A DNA stretch of 64,000 nucleotides from Streptomyces cynarae (GCF_025642135.1 NZ_CP106793.1:2773001-2837000); one strand, 5' to 3'; positions 26,590 through 35,366 are shown, counted from the stretch's first letter. The notes: generated from the letters alone by a model not told the origin. Numbers and translations are program-made.

Positions 26590-27027
26590 ATGCCACGCTA
26601 TGAGTACCGCTGCCGTACCTGCGGCGACACGTTCGAACTGAGCCGTCCGATGGCGGAGTCCTCCGCCCCCGCGAACTGCCCGCAGGGCCACGACGACACG
26701 GTGAAGCTGCTGTCCACCGTGGCGGTGGGCGGCACGGCCTCCGCCCCGGCGCCGGCCCCGAGGGCGGGTGGCGGCTCGGGGGCGGCTGCTGCGGCGGTGG
26801 TTGCTGCGGCTGAAGCCCCGTCAGGGGCGGCTGTACCGGCTGAGATACCGTCAGCACCGGCTGCCGCGGGCCGAGACGCCGTCAACGGCGGGTTCGCGGG
26901 CCGAGACGCCGTCAACGGCGGGTTCGCGGGCCGAGACGCCGTCAGCGGCGGCGGGCCAGGGTCAGGCCGTCCGCGATCGACAGCATCACGCTGTCCACCC
27001 GTCCGTCCGCCTTCACATGGGCGTTGA
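26590..27027 (+). CDS. FmdB-type zinc-ribbon protein, frameshifted near 26780
   Basis: The N-terminus MPRYEYRCRTCGDTFELSRP with a later NCPQGH is the FmdB-family zinc ribbon (CxxC ... C). After about residue 63 the literal frame becomes Ala-rich and runs into the tandem repeat and the 3' end of the opposite methyltransferase gene. One extra G in the GGGGG run at 26778-26782 would give GGGCCGGGCCG and a stop at 26811-26813, the Cys-Cys-Gly tail these Streptomyces proteins normally have (about 75 residues). So this is a one-base deletion, in the genome or the assembly. The end given is the literal stop. Confidence 0.7.
   Translation: MPRYEYRCRTCGDTFELSRPMAESSAPANCPQGHDDTVKLLSTVAVGGTASAPAPAPRAGGGSGAAAAAVVAAAEAPSGAAVPAEIPSAPAAAGRDAVNGGFAGRDAVNGGFAGRDAVSGGGPGSGRPRSTASRCPPVRPPSHGR
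26811..26950. repeat. 30-bp tandem repeat, about 4.7 units
   Basis: Units begin at 26811, 26841, 26871, 26901 and 26931 (the last partial). The 26871 and 26901 units are identical; the first two are diverged. All share CCGTCA near unit position 9. The array begins exactly where the FmdB-like gene should stop and ends inside the last codons of the opposite methyltransferase gene. Confidence 0.88.
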
Positions 27028-27601
27028 AGTCCCTGATCGCCCCGGCGGGCCCGGTGGCGTCCGGGTCCGTCACGCCGCCGTGGAAGAAGACGTTGTCGAC
27101 CACCAGCAGGCCGCCGGGGCGCATCCGGGGCACCAGTTCGTCCCAGTAGGCGGTGTAGTTGTCCTTGTCCGCGTCGATGAACGCCATGTCGATGTGCGGC
27201 TCGGACGGCAGCCCCCGCAGCGTCTCCAGCGCGGGGGCGATCCGCAGCTCGATCCGGTCGGCCACGCCCGCCTTCTCCCACGCCTCCCGCGCGTGCCGCG
27301 TCCACTCCTCGGAGACGTCGCAGGTCAGCAGCTTCCCGCAGGGCGGCAGCGCCTGCGCCATGGACAGCGCCGACAGCCCGGTGAAGGTCCCTACCTCGAC
27401 GATCCGGCGCGCCCCGGTCAGCCGCACCAGGAAGGCCAAAAGCGGCCCCTGCTCCTCGGCGACCTGCTTGCCGGCCACCAGCGGCAGCTGCGTGTGCGTG
27501 ACCTCGACGAGCATCCGCTGCACGGGGTCGAGCGGCGGGTTGTGGCCGAGCATGTACCCGTACAGCTCGTCCGTCAGCGGCGTCCCGTTCCCCCTGGCCA
27601 C
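26942..27601 (-). CDS. class I SAM-dependent O-methyltransferase, next to the Ter biosynthetic operon
   Basis: A 219-residue small-molecule O-methyltransferase of the CCoAOMT type. Motif I is RRIVEVGTFTGLSALSMAQAL (split here: VEVGTFTG is the SAM loop), with MAFIDADKDNYTAYWDELV and LLVVDNVFFHGGV supplying the metal-binding Asp/Asn residues. GTG 27601 has GAGGAGGG 4 bases upstream. It lies 88 bases downstream of the HAD gene on the same strand, so it could be the last gene of that operon and could methylate its product; it may also be independent. The 3' end overlaps the last unit of a tandem repeat. Confidence 0.9.
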   Translation of the reverse strand: MARGNGTPLTDELYGYMLGHNPPLDPVQRMLVEVTHTQLPLVAGKQVAEEQGPLLAFLVRLTGARRIVEVGTFTGLSALSMAQALPPCGKLLTCDVSEEWTRHAREAWEKAGVADRIELRIAPALETLRGLPSEPHIDMAFIDADKDNYTAYWDELVPRMRPGGLLVVDNVFFHGGVTDPDATGPAGAIRDFNAHVKADGRVDSVMLSIADGLTLARRR

Positions 27602-27689
27602 CCGGCCCTCCTCTGACTCGGCCCCCGCAACCCCGGGGGCTCCCGGCTCCCCTCCACCGTAGCCTCGAAGGCCCCCGTGCCGGGACCGG

Positions 27690-28502
27690 TCATGCCTCCC
27701 TGGTCGCCTTCAGGAACTCCCGCAGGATCCGCTCCCCGGCCACCACGCCCCGCTCCGGCAACGCACCGATCCCGGGGGCCGTCCAGCCGGAGTCGGCCAG
27801 TTCGCCGTGGCCCGGGCGCCAGCCGCGGTCCGCGGCGAGCAGCAGGTCGGCGTCGAGCAGCGAGTCCCCGGCAGCCAGCGTGAGCGTCGCGCCGGTGCGG
27901 CGGGCGACCTCGCGCACGCCCGCGCTCTTGGTGAGCGGCCCCGGCACGGCGTAGATCTTGCGGCCCTGCAGCGACACCGTCCAGCCACGGTTCTCCGCCC
28001 AGACGGCCAGTTCCTTCACCCACTCCTCGGGCAGCAGCTCCCGCTCGACGACGAGGTAGGCGAACAGGTCCTCCGCGACCCGGTGCTTGCGCACCCAGGC
28101 GGGGTCGGCGGTGGCCGTCAGATGCTCGCGCACCTCGGCCAGCGGCGCGCACTCGTCCGCCAGCCGGGCCAGCACCGCGGCGTGCCAGTCGTGGTCCGTG
28201 ACGCCGTCGACGAGCAGATGGCCGCCGTTCGCGCAGATCGCGTACGCCGGGGTGGGGCCAGGCAGGTTGATGCGCTGGTACTGCTTGCGGGTGCGGGTGG
28301 TGGTCGGTACGAACACCGCCCGGTCGCCGAGGTCGGTGAGCAGCCCGGCCGCGGTCTCGGTCATGTACGACAGCGGCCTGCTCTCGTGGACCTCCACGCA
28401 CAGCAGCCGGGGCGCCCGCGCGTCCGGCATGGTCAGTGCGAGCGCCGCGGAGGAGTAGATCAGGGTGCGGTCGAGGTCGCTGGCGACCAGTACGGGGCTC
28501 AT
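27690..28502 (-). CDS. HAD-superfamily phosphatase of the Ter biosynthetic operon
   Basis: A 270-residue HAD hydrolase with a C2-type cap. Motif I is VASDLDRTLIYSSAAL (DxDxT nucleophile), followed by VFVPTTTRTRKQYQRI (motif II Thr) and a late motif IV TLAAGDSLLDADLLLAAD with the conserved GDSxxD. ATG 28502 overlaps the upstream stop by ATGA, so it is translationally coupled to the phosphoribosyltransferase-StiP gene. HAD phosphatases accompany PRTase and CitE-like genes in Ter-associated operons proposed to make a nucleoside-like metabolite; it would remove a phosphate from an intermediate. The substrate is unknown. Confidence 0.85.
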   Translation of the reverse strand: MSPVLVASDLDRTLIYSSAALALTMPDARAPRLLCVEVHESRPLSYMTETAAGLLTDLGDRAVFVPTTTRTRKQYQRINLPGPTPAYAICANGGHLLVDGVTDHDWHAAVLARLADECAPLAEVREHLTATADPAWVRKHRVAEDLFAYLVVERELLPEEWVKELAVWAENRGWTVSLQGRKIYAVPGPLTKSAGVREVARRTGATLTLAAGDSLLDADLLLAADRGWRPGHGELADSGWTAPGIGALPERGVVAGERILREFLKATREA

Positions 28503-30979
28503 CCGGCCACCGCCTTGCCGTCGGCGCCCGTCGCACCCCGCGTGTACCGGGGGTGGATCAGCCCCACGCAGGTGTACGGCAGCCCCTCGACCTCCTCCAC
28601 CGGCACGCCCCGCTGGGCGGCCAGCAGGCGCACATGGTCGAGGTCGGCGCCGGCCCCGGCGCGCGCCAGGATCTTCCACGGCACCCGGCGCAGCAGCACG
28701 CGCGTGGTCTCGCCGACGCCCGGCTTGACCAGGTTCACGTCGTGGATGCCGTACTCCTCGCTGATGCGCTCCACGGCCGCCCAGCCCTCCCAGGTCGGCG
28801 TACGGTCACCGGCCAGCAGTTCCTTGGCCTGGAGATCGACCGCCTCCTCGACCTCGGTGAAGCGGGCCGAGACGGCGTCGAGGAAGGCCACCGAGACATC
28901 GGCTCCCGCCAGCTCGCGGTAGAACTTGGCGCCGTGGTAGTCGTGCGGGCCGATCAGGTCGGTGCGCAGCACCGTGCGCGAGATCAGGCCGGAGACCGTG
29001 GAGTTGAGGCAGGCGGAGGGGATGAGGAAGTCCTCCCGGGTGCCGTACGTCCGTACGCACGAGCCCGGGTCGGCGAGCACCGCGATCTCCGGGTCGAAGC
29101 CGGTGATGCCGTCGGACTTCTCGAACTCCCTGATGGCCTCGGCGAGTTCACGGGCGATGGCGCCCTTTCCGGTCCAGCCGTCGACGAAGACGACGTCGCC
29201 GGGGTCGTACCGGTCGGCGAGGTAGCGCAGGGCGTTGGCGTCGATGCCGCGGCCGCGCACGATGGACACCGCGTAGTGCGGCAGGTCGAGGCCGTGCCGG
29301 TGCCGGGCCCAGCGGCGCATGAGGACCCCGACGGGGGTGCCGGCGCGGGCCAGGGAGACCAGGACGGGCCGTGGCATGGGGGTCCCCCCACTCGAGCGAA
29401 GTCGAGAGTGGGGGAGCTCGGCGAGGATCGTCTCGGTGACCACGCCGACGGCCTGCGCCAGACGGGCGGCCGAGGCATCGAGCGCCGCGTGGAACAGCTC
29501 CTGGTACTGCTCGCTCGGCTGGTACTCCACCGGCAGCGACTCCGCGTAGTGCGCGCCGCCGCGCTGGATGGCCTCCTCGCGCTCCTCGGTCGGCGCCTCG
29601 AGGGTGACGTCCGAGAGGTCCTGGAGCAGCCAGCCGACCTCGTCGGGCGCGTACGAGGAGAAGGCGGGGCCGCGGAGGGGCTCGGGCAGCATGGCGGAAC
29701 TTTCTGACGAGGCGGCGACGGGCGGGGGCGGCGCGGGGACGTAGGCGGGGACCACCGCGAGCAGGACGTGCGGGGTGTGCGCGGCGAGCCGGTCCAGGAG
29801 CCCGCCGGGGGCGTGCAGTCGGGGGGTGTCGGCCGCCGAGTCCACGACCGCGACGACGGCGTCGAAGCCGGCGCCCGCGACGTTGTACGCGTACCGCTCG
29901 CCGGGGCCGTCGGCCGGGTCGTCGTGCGCGGGGAACACGATGCGGGTGCGTATCGCGTAGCCGGGGTCGTCGACCGCGAGGACGGGCGAACGGGTGGTGG
30001 TGGAGTAGCGGACCTCGGCGGGCACCGTCTCCTCCAGCTCGCGGGCGAGCCTGAGCGGCGCGTACATCAGCTCCTCGAAGCCGAGTACGAGGACGCGGCG
30101 GGCGCCCGCGGGCAGTGCCCGGGCGAGCCGCGCCGCCATCGAGGGCAGTGCGCGCTCGAGGCGGGAGCGGTGCTCGGGGGTGAAACCGTGCCGTCCGCCG
30201 TCCGGCAGCCCGTGGGGCCAGCCGAGGTCGATGCGGGTGATCGTCCCGTGGGCCTCTTCTGGGCGCACGGACGTCTCGTGCCGGGCGACCAGCTCCTGCC
30301 CCTTCTCCAGGACGCCCTCGGGCAGCTTCACCGTGCCCGAGGCCGCGGCCACCAGGTCCACCCGGGCGCCGATCTGCTGGGCGAAGTCCTTGAGCCGGCC
30401 CAGATCGGCGGGCGAGCGCAGGTCGACCAGGGCGACGACGACGTACCGCTCGCGCGGGTACCGCTCGTGCAGGTCGCGGATCGTGTTCATGACGGTGTTG
30501 CCGGTGGAGAACTCGTCGTCGACCAGGACGAGCGGGCCGTCGCCCGCCAGCAGCGCCGGGTCTTCCGGGAGCAGCAGGTGCGAGGTGGCGTGGGAGTGGG
30601 ACTCCTCGAAACCGCCGGCGCGGGCGACACCCTCGACGGGGCGGCGGGTGGAGTGCAGACAGGGCACCGGGCCGAGGCCGTCCGCGACGGAGTGGCCGAG
30701 TCCGGTGGCCGTCTCCGCGTATCCGAGGACGACCGCTCGGCCCGCTTCCTCCTCCCCCAGCAGGTCCCGCACCCGCCGGCCGAGCGCCACCCCGTGGTCG
30801 TGGACGACTGACGGCAACTGCGGGACGTGTTTGCCCAGCACGTTGGAGACGAGCAGGTGGGCCCGCTTGGGGTTGCGGCGCAGCGCGAGCCCCAGCATTT
30901 GCGTCAACCGCTCGTCGCCGACGAGTTCGACCCCGAGCCGCTCGGCGACCCAGGTCCCGGACCAGACCACGTTCTTCAT
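28499..30979 (-). CDS. fused phosphoribosyltransferase / TRSP / StiP (PRTase_1) / PELOTA protein of Ter operon
   Basis: An 826-residue protein made of two modules. The first has a PRPP loop PLVLVDDEFSTGNTVMNTI (about residue 150) and a following Rossmann-like TRSP region ending near 420. The second starts near 430 (FSSYAPDEVGWLLQDL), has a second PRPP-like loop VVFVDGWTGKGAIARELA (about 593) and ends with a PELOTA/L7Ae-like domain (HVRLLAAQRGVPVEEV). The second module matches what is annotated as StiP. ATG 30979 has AAGGAA just upstream; GTG 31000, overlapping the CitE stop as GTGA, is the alternative. Overlaps the HAD gene by 4 bases. A palindromic repeat lies inside the coding region. Confidence 0.83.
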   Translation of the reverse strand: MKNVVWSGTWVAERLGVELVGDERLTQMLGLALRRNPKRAHLLVSNVLGKHVPQLPSVVHDHGVALGRRVRDLLGEEEAGRAVVLGYAETATGLGHSVADGLGPVPCLHSTRRPVEGVARAGGFEESHSHATSHLLLPEDPALLAGDGPLVLVDDEFSTGNTVMNTIRDLHERYPRERYVVVALVDLRSPADLGRLKDFAQQIGARVDLVAAASGTVKLPEGVLEKGQELVARHETSVRPEEAHGTITRIDLGWPHGLPDGGRHGFTPEHRSRLERALPSMAARLARALPAGARRVLVLGFEELMYAPLRLARELEETVPAEVRYSTTTRSPVLAVDDPGYAIRTRIVFPAHDDPADGPGERYAYNVAGAGFDAVVAVVDSAADTPRLHAPGGLLDRLAAHTPHVLLAVVPAYVPAPPPPVAASSESSAMLPEPLRGPAFSSYAPDEVGWLLQDLSDVTLEAPTEEREEAIQRGGAHYAESLPVEYQPSEQYQELFHAALDASAARLAQAVGVVTETILAELPHSRLRSSGGTPMPRPVLVSLARAGTPVGVLMRRWARHRHGLDLPHYAVSIVRGRGIDANALRYLADRYDPGDVVFVDGWTGKGAIARELAEAIREFEKSDGITGFDPEIAVLADPGSCVRTYGTREDFLIPSACLNSTVSGLISRTVLRTDLIGPHDYHGAKFYRELAGADVSVAFLDAVSARFTEVEEAVDLQAKELLAGDRTPTWEGWAAVERISEEYGIHDVNLVKPGVGETTRVLLRRVPWKILARAGAGADLDHVRLLAAQRGVPVEEVEGLPYTCVGLIHPRYTRGATGADGKAVAG
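29377..29417. repeat. REP-like palindromic element inside the StiP coding region
   Basis: GGGGGTCCCCCCACTCGAG, then CGAAGTCGAG, then AGTGGGGGAG form an imperfect hairpin. This GGTCCCCC...CTCGA...GGGGGAG pattern recurs between genes in Streptomyces. Here it is translated, adding roughly HSRLRSSGGTP between AELP and RPVLVSLARAG without breaking the frame. Confidence 0.75.
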
Positions 30980-30996
30980 CGATTCCTTCACGGCGG

Positions 30997-32163
30997 TCAC
31001 TGCGGCAGCCCGGCTGCCAGCAGCTCGACGAAGCCGACGTTCTCGTTGGCGACGCCGAAGACCTCGGCGCGCCGCAGGGTGCGCTCGGCCCAGGCGCGGT
31101 GCGGCTTCACCTCGTTCATCTTGTTGGTGTAGGCCGAGCGCAGGACGCCGCCGCCGAGTCGCTCGGGCCGCAGGATGTCCTGGGCGTCGCTGTACTCCTC
31201 GTGGCTGACGACCGACAGCGCGTGCACGGGCATCACGTGCGAGGGGTGGATGCAGGTCTTGCCGAGCAGGCCGTTGGCGCGGTCGAGGGAGATCTCGCGC
31301 AGCAGCCCGTCCATGTCGTGCTCGATCAGCGTCTCGCGCAGTTCCTCGACGTGGCCCTCGAGGAAGGGGCTGCGGCGCAACTGCGGTTTGAACATGCGCT
31401 CCTGGACCCGGAAGTACTCCCAGACGGGCCCGGTCACCGTGAACCCGGTGCCGTCGGCGCGGCCGAGGACGTTGACGACGTCGGCGATCACGGAGGCGAC
31501 GATCTGGACGTCGTAGGCGGTCATGTCGGGGGCCCGGCGCAGGCCGTACGAGGAGCAGAAGTCGGTGACGCCGAGGCGCAGCGCGAGGACGCGGTCGCGC
31601 CACTTGTCGACCGTGCGGAAGATGCCGTCCAGGGTCTCCCGGCGCGACTCCAGGTAGAGCAGGTCGGGCGACTCCAGGACGGGCATGGCGAACAGGCGCC
31701 GCCCGCTCGCCGTCTCGGCCGCGGTGAGCGCCTCCAGGAAGGGGACGCCGCGTTCCTCGGTGAACTTGGGCAGCACGAAGCCGGACAGCAGCCGGACGGC
31801 CGGGCCGAGCCGGGCGACCAGGTCCGGGATCTGCTCCGGGGCTCGGACGCGGACGAAGAGGAGCGGCAGTTCTGCGTCCCCGCCCGATGCGAGGTCGGTG
31901 AACTGCCGGACCAGGTTCTCCTCCGCGGGCACGACGTCCGCGTCGTCGATGGAGTCCTCCAGGCACAGCACCATGGAGACGACACCGCGGGCCGCCTGCT
32001 TGACCACGTCGTCGGCCAGGTGCGGGCGGGTAGCCGGACTGTAGAGGGTGGCGCCGAGGGCCGCCGCGAGAACGGGGGCCGGCGAGTCGGCGGTGAAGAC
32101 GGCCGGCTCGCGATAGAAGAGACGCTTCCGCTCCTCAGGGGCGACGTGCCCGAAATGACGCAT
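30997..32163 (-). CDS. HpcH/HpaI aldolase / citrate-lyase beta (CitE)-like enzyme of Ter operon
   Basis: A 388-residue TIM-barrel protein of the CitE-like group. MVLCLEDSIDDADV contains the conserved acidic metal ligands; LFVRVRAPEQI carries the substrate Arg; LRLGVTDFCSSYGLRR and LLGKTCIHPSHVMPVHAL are characteristic. It should catalyse a retro-aldol or Claisen-type C-C cleavage or condensation on a small acid. ATG 32163 has GGGGGAG 4 bases upstream. First gene of the minus-strand operon CitE-like, PRTase-StiP, HAD; its stop overlaps the alternative start of the next gene as GTGA. Divergent from a TerD gene across 180 bases. Confidence 0.88.
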   Translation of the reverse strand: MRHFGHVAPEERKRLFYREPAVFTADSPAPVLAAALGATLYSPATRPHLADDVVKQAARGVVSMVLCLEDSIDDADVVPAEENLVRQFTDLASGGDAELPLLFVRVRAPEQIPDLVARLGPAVRLLSGFVLPKFTEERGVPFLEALTAAETASGRRLFAMPVLESPDLLYLESRRETLDGIFRTVDKWRDRVLALRLGVTDFCSSYGLRRAPDMTAYDVQIVASVIADVVNVLGRADGTGFTVTGPVWEYFRVQERMFKPQLRRSPFLEGHVEELRETLIEHDMDGLLREISLDRANGLLGKTCIHPSHVMPVHALSVVSHEEYSDAQDILRPERLGGGVLRSAYTNKMNEVKPHRAWAERTLRRAEVFGVANENVGFVELLAAGLPQ

Positions 32164-32343
32164 ATGACTCCCCCGTGATGCAGGACTGCCCGGAAAGACG
32201 TGGCCGGTAATAGTACGTACAACTCCGTGTCATGGGTTCCCCTCAGGCATGAAGTTCAGGTAACTCGGCCATGTCGACGACCGTGCGGAGAACATGCGGA
32301 CGGATGGCCCCCGCGTTGTCGTGACCAGGACGGAGAGGGCAGG

Positions 32344-33273
32344 ATGACGGGCATGACGCACGCGATGCTGAAGGGGTCGAACGTACTGCTCGAGGCCACG
32401 GCGGTACGGGCGGTGCTGCGCTGGGCGCCGGGGCAGGGCGTGCCCGAGGTCGACGCCTCGGCGCTGCTGCTGGGTTCCGACGGTCGTGTGCGGTCCGACG
32501 AGGACTTCGTCTTCTACAACCAGCCCCGGCATCCGTCCGGGAAGGTCCGGCTGCTCGGGAAGAAACGGGAGACGGACGGGCTGACCGACACCATCCAGAC
32601 GGACCTGGCGGGCGTCGAGCCGGGGGTGGGGCGGATCCTGCTGGTCGCCTCGGCGGACGACGTCACGTTCGACCGGGTGCGAGGGCTGCGGATCCTGCTG
32701 TACGACGCGGAGGTCTCCGAGGGGGAGCCGCTGGCGTACTTCGACGTGAAGCCGGAGACGGGCGCGGAGACGGCGCTGATCTGCGGGGAGCTGTACCGGC
32801 GAGGGGAGAACTGGAAGTTCCGGGCGCTGGGTGAGGGATACACCAACGGGCTGAAGGGCCTCGCGAACGACTTCGGCATCTCGGTGGACGAGTCGGAGGA
32901 GGCGGCGGCGTCGGGTCCCACGGCGGCGGCGTCGGGTCCCACGGCGGAGGCGCCGGTTTCCGCGCCCGAGGTGCCCGTTTCCGCGCCCGAGGTGCCGGTT
33001 TCCGCGTCGGAGGGGTCGGTGCCGTTGCCGCCGGAGCGGCCGGTGGGGGCGCCTGCGGCGTACGGGTATCCGGCGGAGGCGGGCACTGCGGCTGTGGCTG
33101 CGCCTGCGACTGCGTCGGCGCAGCCCGCGTACGGGTATCCGCAGCCGGCGTACGGGTATCCGCAGACTGCGCCGGTGCCCGCGTACGGGTATCCGCAGAC
33201 GGCTGTGCCGGTGCCGGACCCCGACTTCAAGCTGCCGCCGCAGGGGCCGCAGTTCATCGGGCGCCAGGGGTAG
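32344..33273 (+). CDS. TerD-family protein with Pro/Ala/Tyr-rich repeat tail
   Basis: A 309-residue protein. Residues ~1-185 are a TerD domain: [67 protein letters not shown] (each written as parts). The tail is low complexity: SAPEVPV repeated three times, then five AYGYP units (PAYGYPQ), ending [15 protein letters not shown]. Acidic residues that bind Ca2+ in canonical TerD are partly kept. ATG 32344 has GAGAGGGCAGG upstream. It is divergent from the CitE-like gene and is the only Ter protein here with this tail, which may mediate self-association or docking. Confidence 0.85.
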   Translation: MTGMTHAMLKGSNVLLEATAVRAVLRWAPGQGVPEVDASALLLGSDGRVRSDEDFVFYNQPRHPSGKVRLLGKKRETDGLTDTIQTDLAGVEPGVGRILLVASADDVTFDRVRGLRILLYDAEVSEGEPLAYFDVKPETGAETALICGELYRRGENWKFRALGEGYTNGLKGLANDFGISVDESEEAAASGPTAAASGPTAEAPVSAPEVPVSAPEVPVSASEGSVPLPPERPVGAPAAYGYPAEAGTAAVAAPATASAQPAYGYPQPAYGYPQTAPVPAYGYPQTAVPVPDPDFKLPPQGPQFIGRQG

Positions 33274-33376
33274 ACGCACGCACCCGGTGGCTTCGGTTGC
33301 CGGGGGTCGGCCCGCAACCGGGGCCCCCACGCCGTCAGGGCTCTGGAGGAGGCGCGAATGCCCGCAGCCGGGGCGG

Positions 33377-34108
33377 CTACGCCTTGGTCTTGTAGCCGCG
33401 GCCCCACTGCAGGCCCCAGCCGTACAGGCGGTCCAGCTCCGCCTGGAAGCCGTAGACGAACCTCACCTCTCGGCGGACGATGAGCTCGCCCTTGACGTTC
33501 TCGATGAGGACGACCGCGCAGGAGCGGGCCTGGGGGTGGCGTTCGTCGAGGCCGATCTCGATGCGGGGGCCGCTGCTCGGGTAGAGCGTGACGTGGGCGT
33601 GGGTACGGTCGAACGCCGGCGTCTGGTCGTAGATGTAGACGAAGATCAGCAGCCGCTTGAAGTCGTCCCGGTGGTCGAGGTTGACGAAGATCGTCTCACC
33701 GGATCCGGAGCCGAACCGGTCGTCGCCGCTCAGCTTGATGTACGGCGGGTCGTTGAGCTCCCCGTAGAAGCTGCCCAGCGGCTGCACCACGCCCTTCGTG
33801 CCGTCGCTCAGCTCGTACAGGCACCCCAGGTCGAGGTCGACGTTGACCATGCTCTGGGTGTGCGCCTGCACGACCTCGGGGGTGAAGAACCGCAGCGGGT
33901 TGCGGAGCAGGCTGCCGCGCTCGGGGCCGCCTATGTCGGACGTCCGCATGCGCCACGACAGGTTGATGCGCAGGTTGCCGCTCGCCGCGCCCTGCTTGGT
34001 GAGCGAGACCCGGTGGTGCCGCTTGGTCAGTTCGATCGCGTTGGTCGCCGCGCTGCCCGAGTCGAAATCCGTCGCCCGCGCGCGCCACACACCGTCCCAG
34101 AAACCCAT
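33377..34108 (-). CDS. TerA/TerD-superfamily tellurium-resistance protein
   Basis: A 243-residue protein starting MGFWDGVWRARATDFDSG, with a TerD-like beta sandwich seen in LDLGCLYELSDGTKGVVQPLG, FVNLDHRDDFKRLLIFVYIYD and RFVYGFQAELDRLYGWGLQW. The arrangement is that of the TerA-like C-terminal domain family common next to terD genes in Streptomyces. No signal or membrane helix. ATG 34108 follows AGGGGGCGGGC. It lies in the same orientation as the DUF475 and TerD genes upstream, 109 bases after the DUF475 stop. Role: part of a metal-sensing stress complex at the inner face of the membrane, by family analogy. Confidence 0.8.
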   Translation of the reverse strand: MGFWDGVWRARATDFDSGSAATNAIELTKRHHRVSLTKQGAASGNLRINLSWRMRTSDIGGPERGSLLRNPLRFFTPEVVQAHTQSMVNVDLDLGCLYELSDGTKGVVQPLGSFYGELNDPPYIKLSGDDRFGSGSGETIFVNLDHRDDFKRLLIFVYIYDQTPAFDRTHAHVTLYPSSGPRIEIGLDERHPQARSCAVVLIENVKGELIVRREVRFVYGFQAELDRLYGWGLQWGRGYKTKA

Positions 34109-34217
34109 GCCCGCCCCCTGCACCTACACGTCCCACCGGTTCCACAGCCGCGGGGCGGCCGCCGAGGACGCCTCCTCGCGACCGCCCCGCACAGAGCGTT
34201 CCTCACCCCGCGTCCCA

Positions 34218-35366
34218 TCACACCCCGGACGAGACCTCAGTCTTCTCGTCCGAGGCCGTCGCTTTTCCCTCGGCCGCGGCGAGCGCTCGGTTGCGGCGCA
34301 CGGAGGACCAGAAGGACGCTGCGATCAGGACGACACCGACGAGGCCGGTGACCACCTCGTTGATCTCGTACTGGATGGTGACGAGGAGGATCACGGCGAG
34401 CGCGCCGATCGCGTAGTGGGCGCCGTGCTCCAGGTAGACGTAGTCGTCGAGGGTGCCCTGGCGGACCAGGTAGACCGTCAGCGACCGCACGTACATCGCG
34501 CCGATGCCGAGGCCGAGCGCCATCAGGACGATGTCGTTGGTGATGGCGAACGCGCCGATCACGCCGTCGAAGGAGAAGGACGCGTCCAGGACCTCCAGGT
34601 AGAGGAACATGAAGAACGCGGCCTGGCCGGCCAGGAGCACCGCCGAGCGCGGCTTGCCGCTGCGGGCGGCCTCTTCCTCCTCCTCGTGCTCGCGCTCCTC
34701 CTCTTCCTCGAGCTTGTCCTCGAAGTAACCGGAGAGACCGCCGACGATCATGTAGGTGATCAGACCGGCGATACCCGAGATGAGCACCGTCTGCGCCTTG
34801 TCGACGTGCGCGCCGCCGTGCTGGTGGGCGTGGGCCGCGAAGGTCATGGAGGCGATCAGCAGGACGATCAGCGAGATGCAGACCGACAGCATGTCGACCT
34901 TGCCGAGCTTGGCGAGCGGACGCTCGATCCAGCGCAGCCACTGGATGTCCCGGTCCTCGAAGATGAAGTCGAGGAAGATCATCAGCAGGAACATACCGCC
35001 GAACGCCGCGATCGCCGGGTGGGCGTCGGTGACGAGCTGCTGGTACTGGTCCTTGTCCGTCAGCGCGAGGTTGACGGCGTCTATGGGGTTCTTCTTCGCG
35101 GTGACGGCGACGATGACGACGGGGAAGACCAGTCGCATGCCGAAGACCGCGATCAGCACGCCGACCGTGAGGAAGATCTTCTGCCAGAAGGCGTTCATCT
35201 TCTTCAGGATTCCGGCGTTGACCACCGCGTTGTCGAAGGACAGCGAGATCTCGAGGATGGAGAGGATCGCCACGATGCCGAAGGCGGTCCACCCCCCATA
35301 GAGGACCGCCAGGGCCAAGCCGACCGCGGTGACCACGAACGACCAGCCGAAGGTTTTCAGAAGCAC
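34218..35366 (-). CDS. DUF475 (TerC-like) integral membrane protein
   Basis: A 382-residue membrane protein with about nine helices. The paired acidic motifs LEISLSFDNAVVNAGILKKM (near residue 40) and LDASFSFDGVIGAFAITND (near 265) are those of TerC/DUF475 proteins and line a putative metal path. Between them lie a His-rich loop (AHAHQHGGAH) and a strongly acidic stretch with runs of Glu. GTG 35366 starts the conserved N-terminus; its Shine-Dalgarno is weak. TerC-type proteins partner TerD proteins at the membrane and act in metal (Mn, Te) homeostasis. The His and Glu loops support metal binding. Confidence 0.9.
   Translation of the reverse strand: MLLKTFGWSFVVTAVGLALAVLYGGWTAFGIVAILSILEISLSFDNAVVNAGILKKMNAFWQKIFLTVGVLIAVFGMRLVFPVVIVAVTAKKNPIDAVNLALTDKDQYQQLVTDAHPAIAAFGGMFLLMIFLDFIFEDRDIQWLRWIERPLAKLGKVDMLSVCISLIVLLIASMTFAAHAHQHGGAHVDKAQTVLISGIAGLITYMIVGGLSGYFEDKLEEEEEREHEEEEEAARSGKPRSAVLLAGQAAFFMFLYLEVLDASFSFDGVIGAFAITNDIVLMALGLGIGAMYVRSLTVYLVRQGTLDDYVYLEHGAHYAIGALAVILLVTIQYEINEVVTGLVGVVLIAASFWSSVRRNRALAAAEGKATASDEKTEVSSGV

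Noticed and set aside
26811..26950. CRISPR array or coding repeat (DAVNGGFAGR units)
   Set aside because: It is a gap-free 30-bp tandem repeat; its translation exists only because the FmdB-like frame is shifted.
30980..31966. Upstream extension of the PRTase-StiP frame (to 31966)
   Set aside because: It lies opposite in phase within the conserved CitE-like gene, is Arg/Pro-rich, and lacks PRTase features; the credible start is ATG 30979 or GTG 31000.
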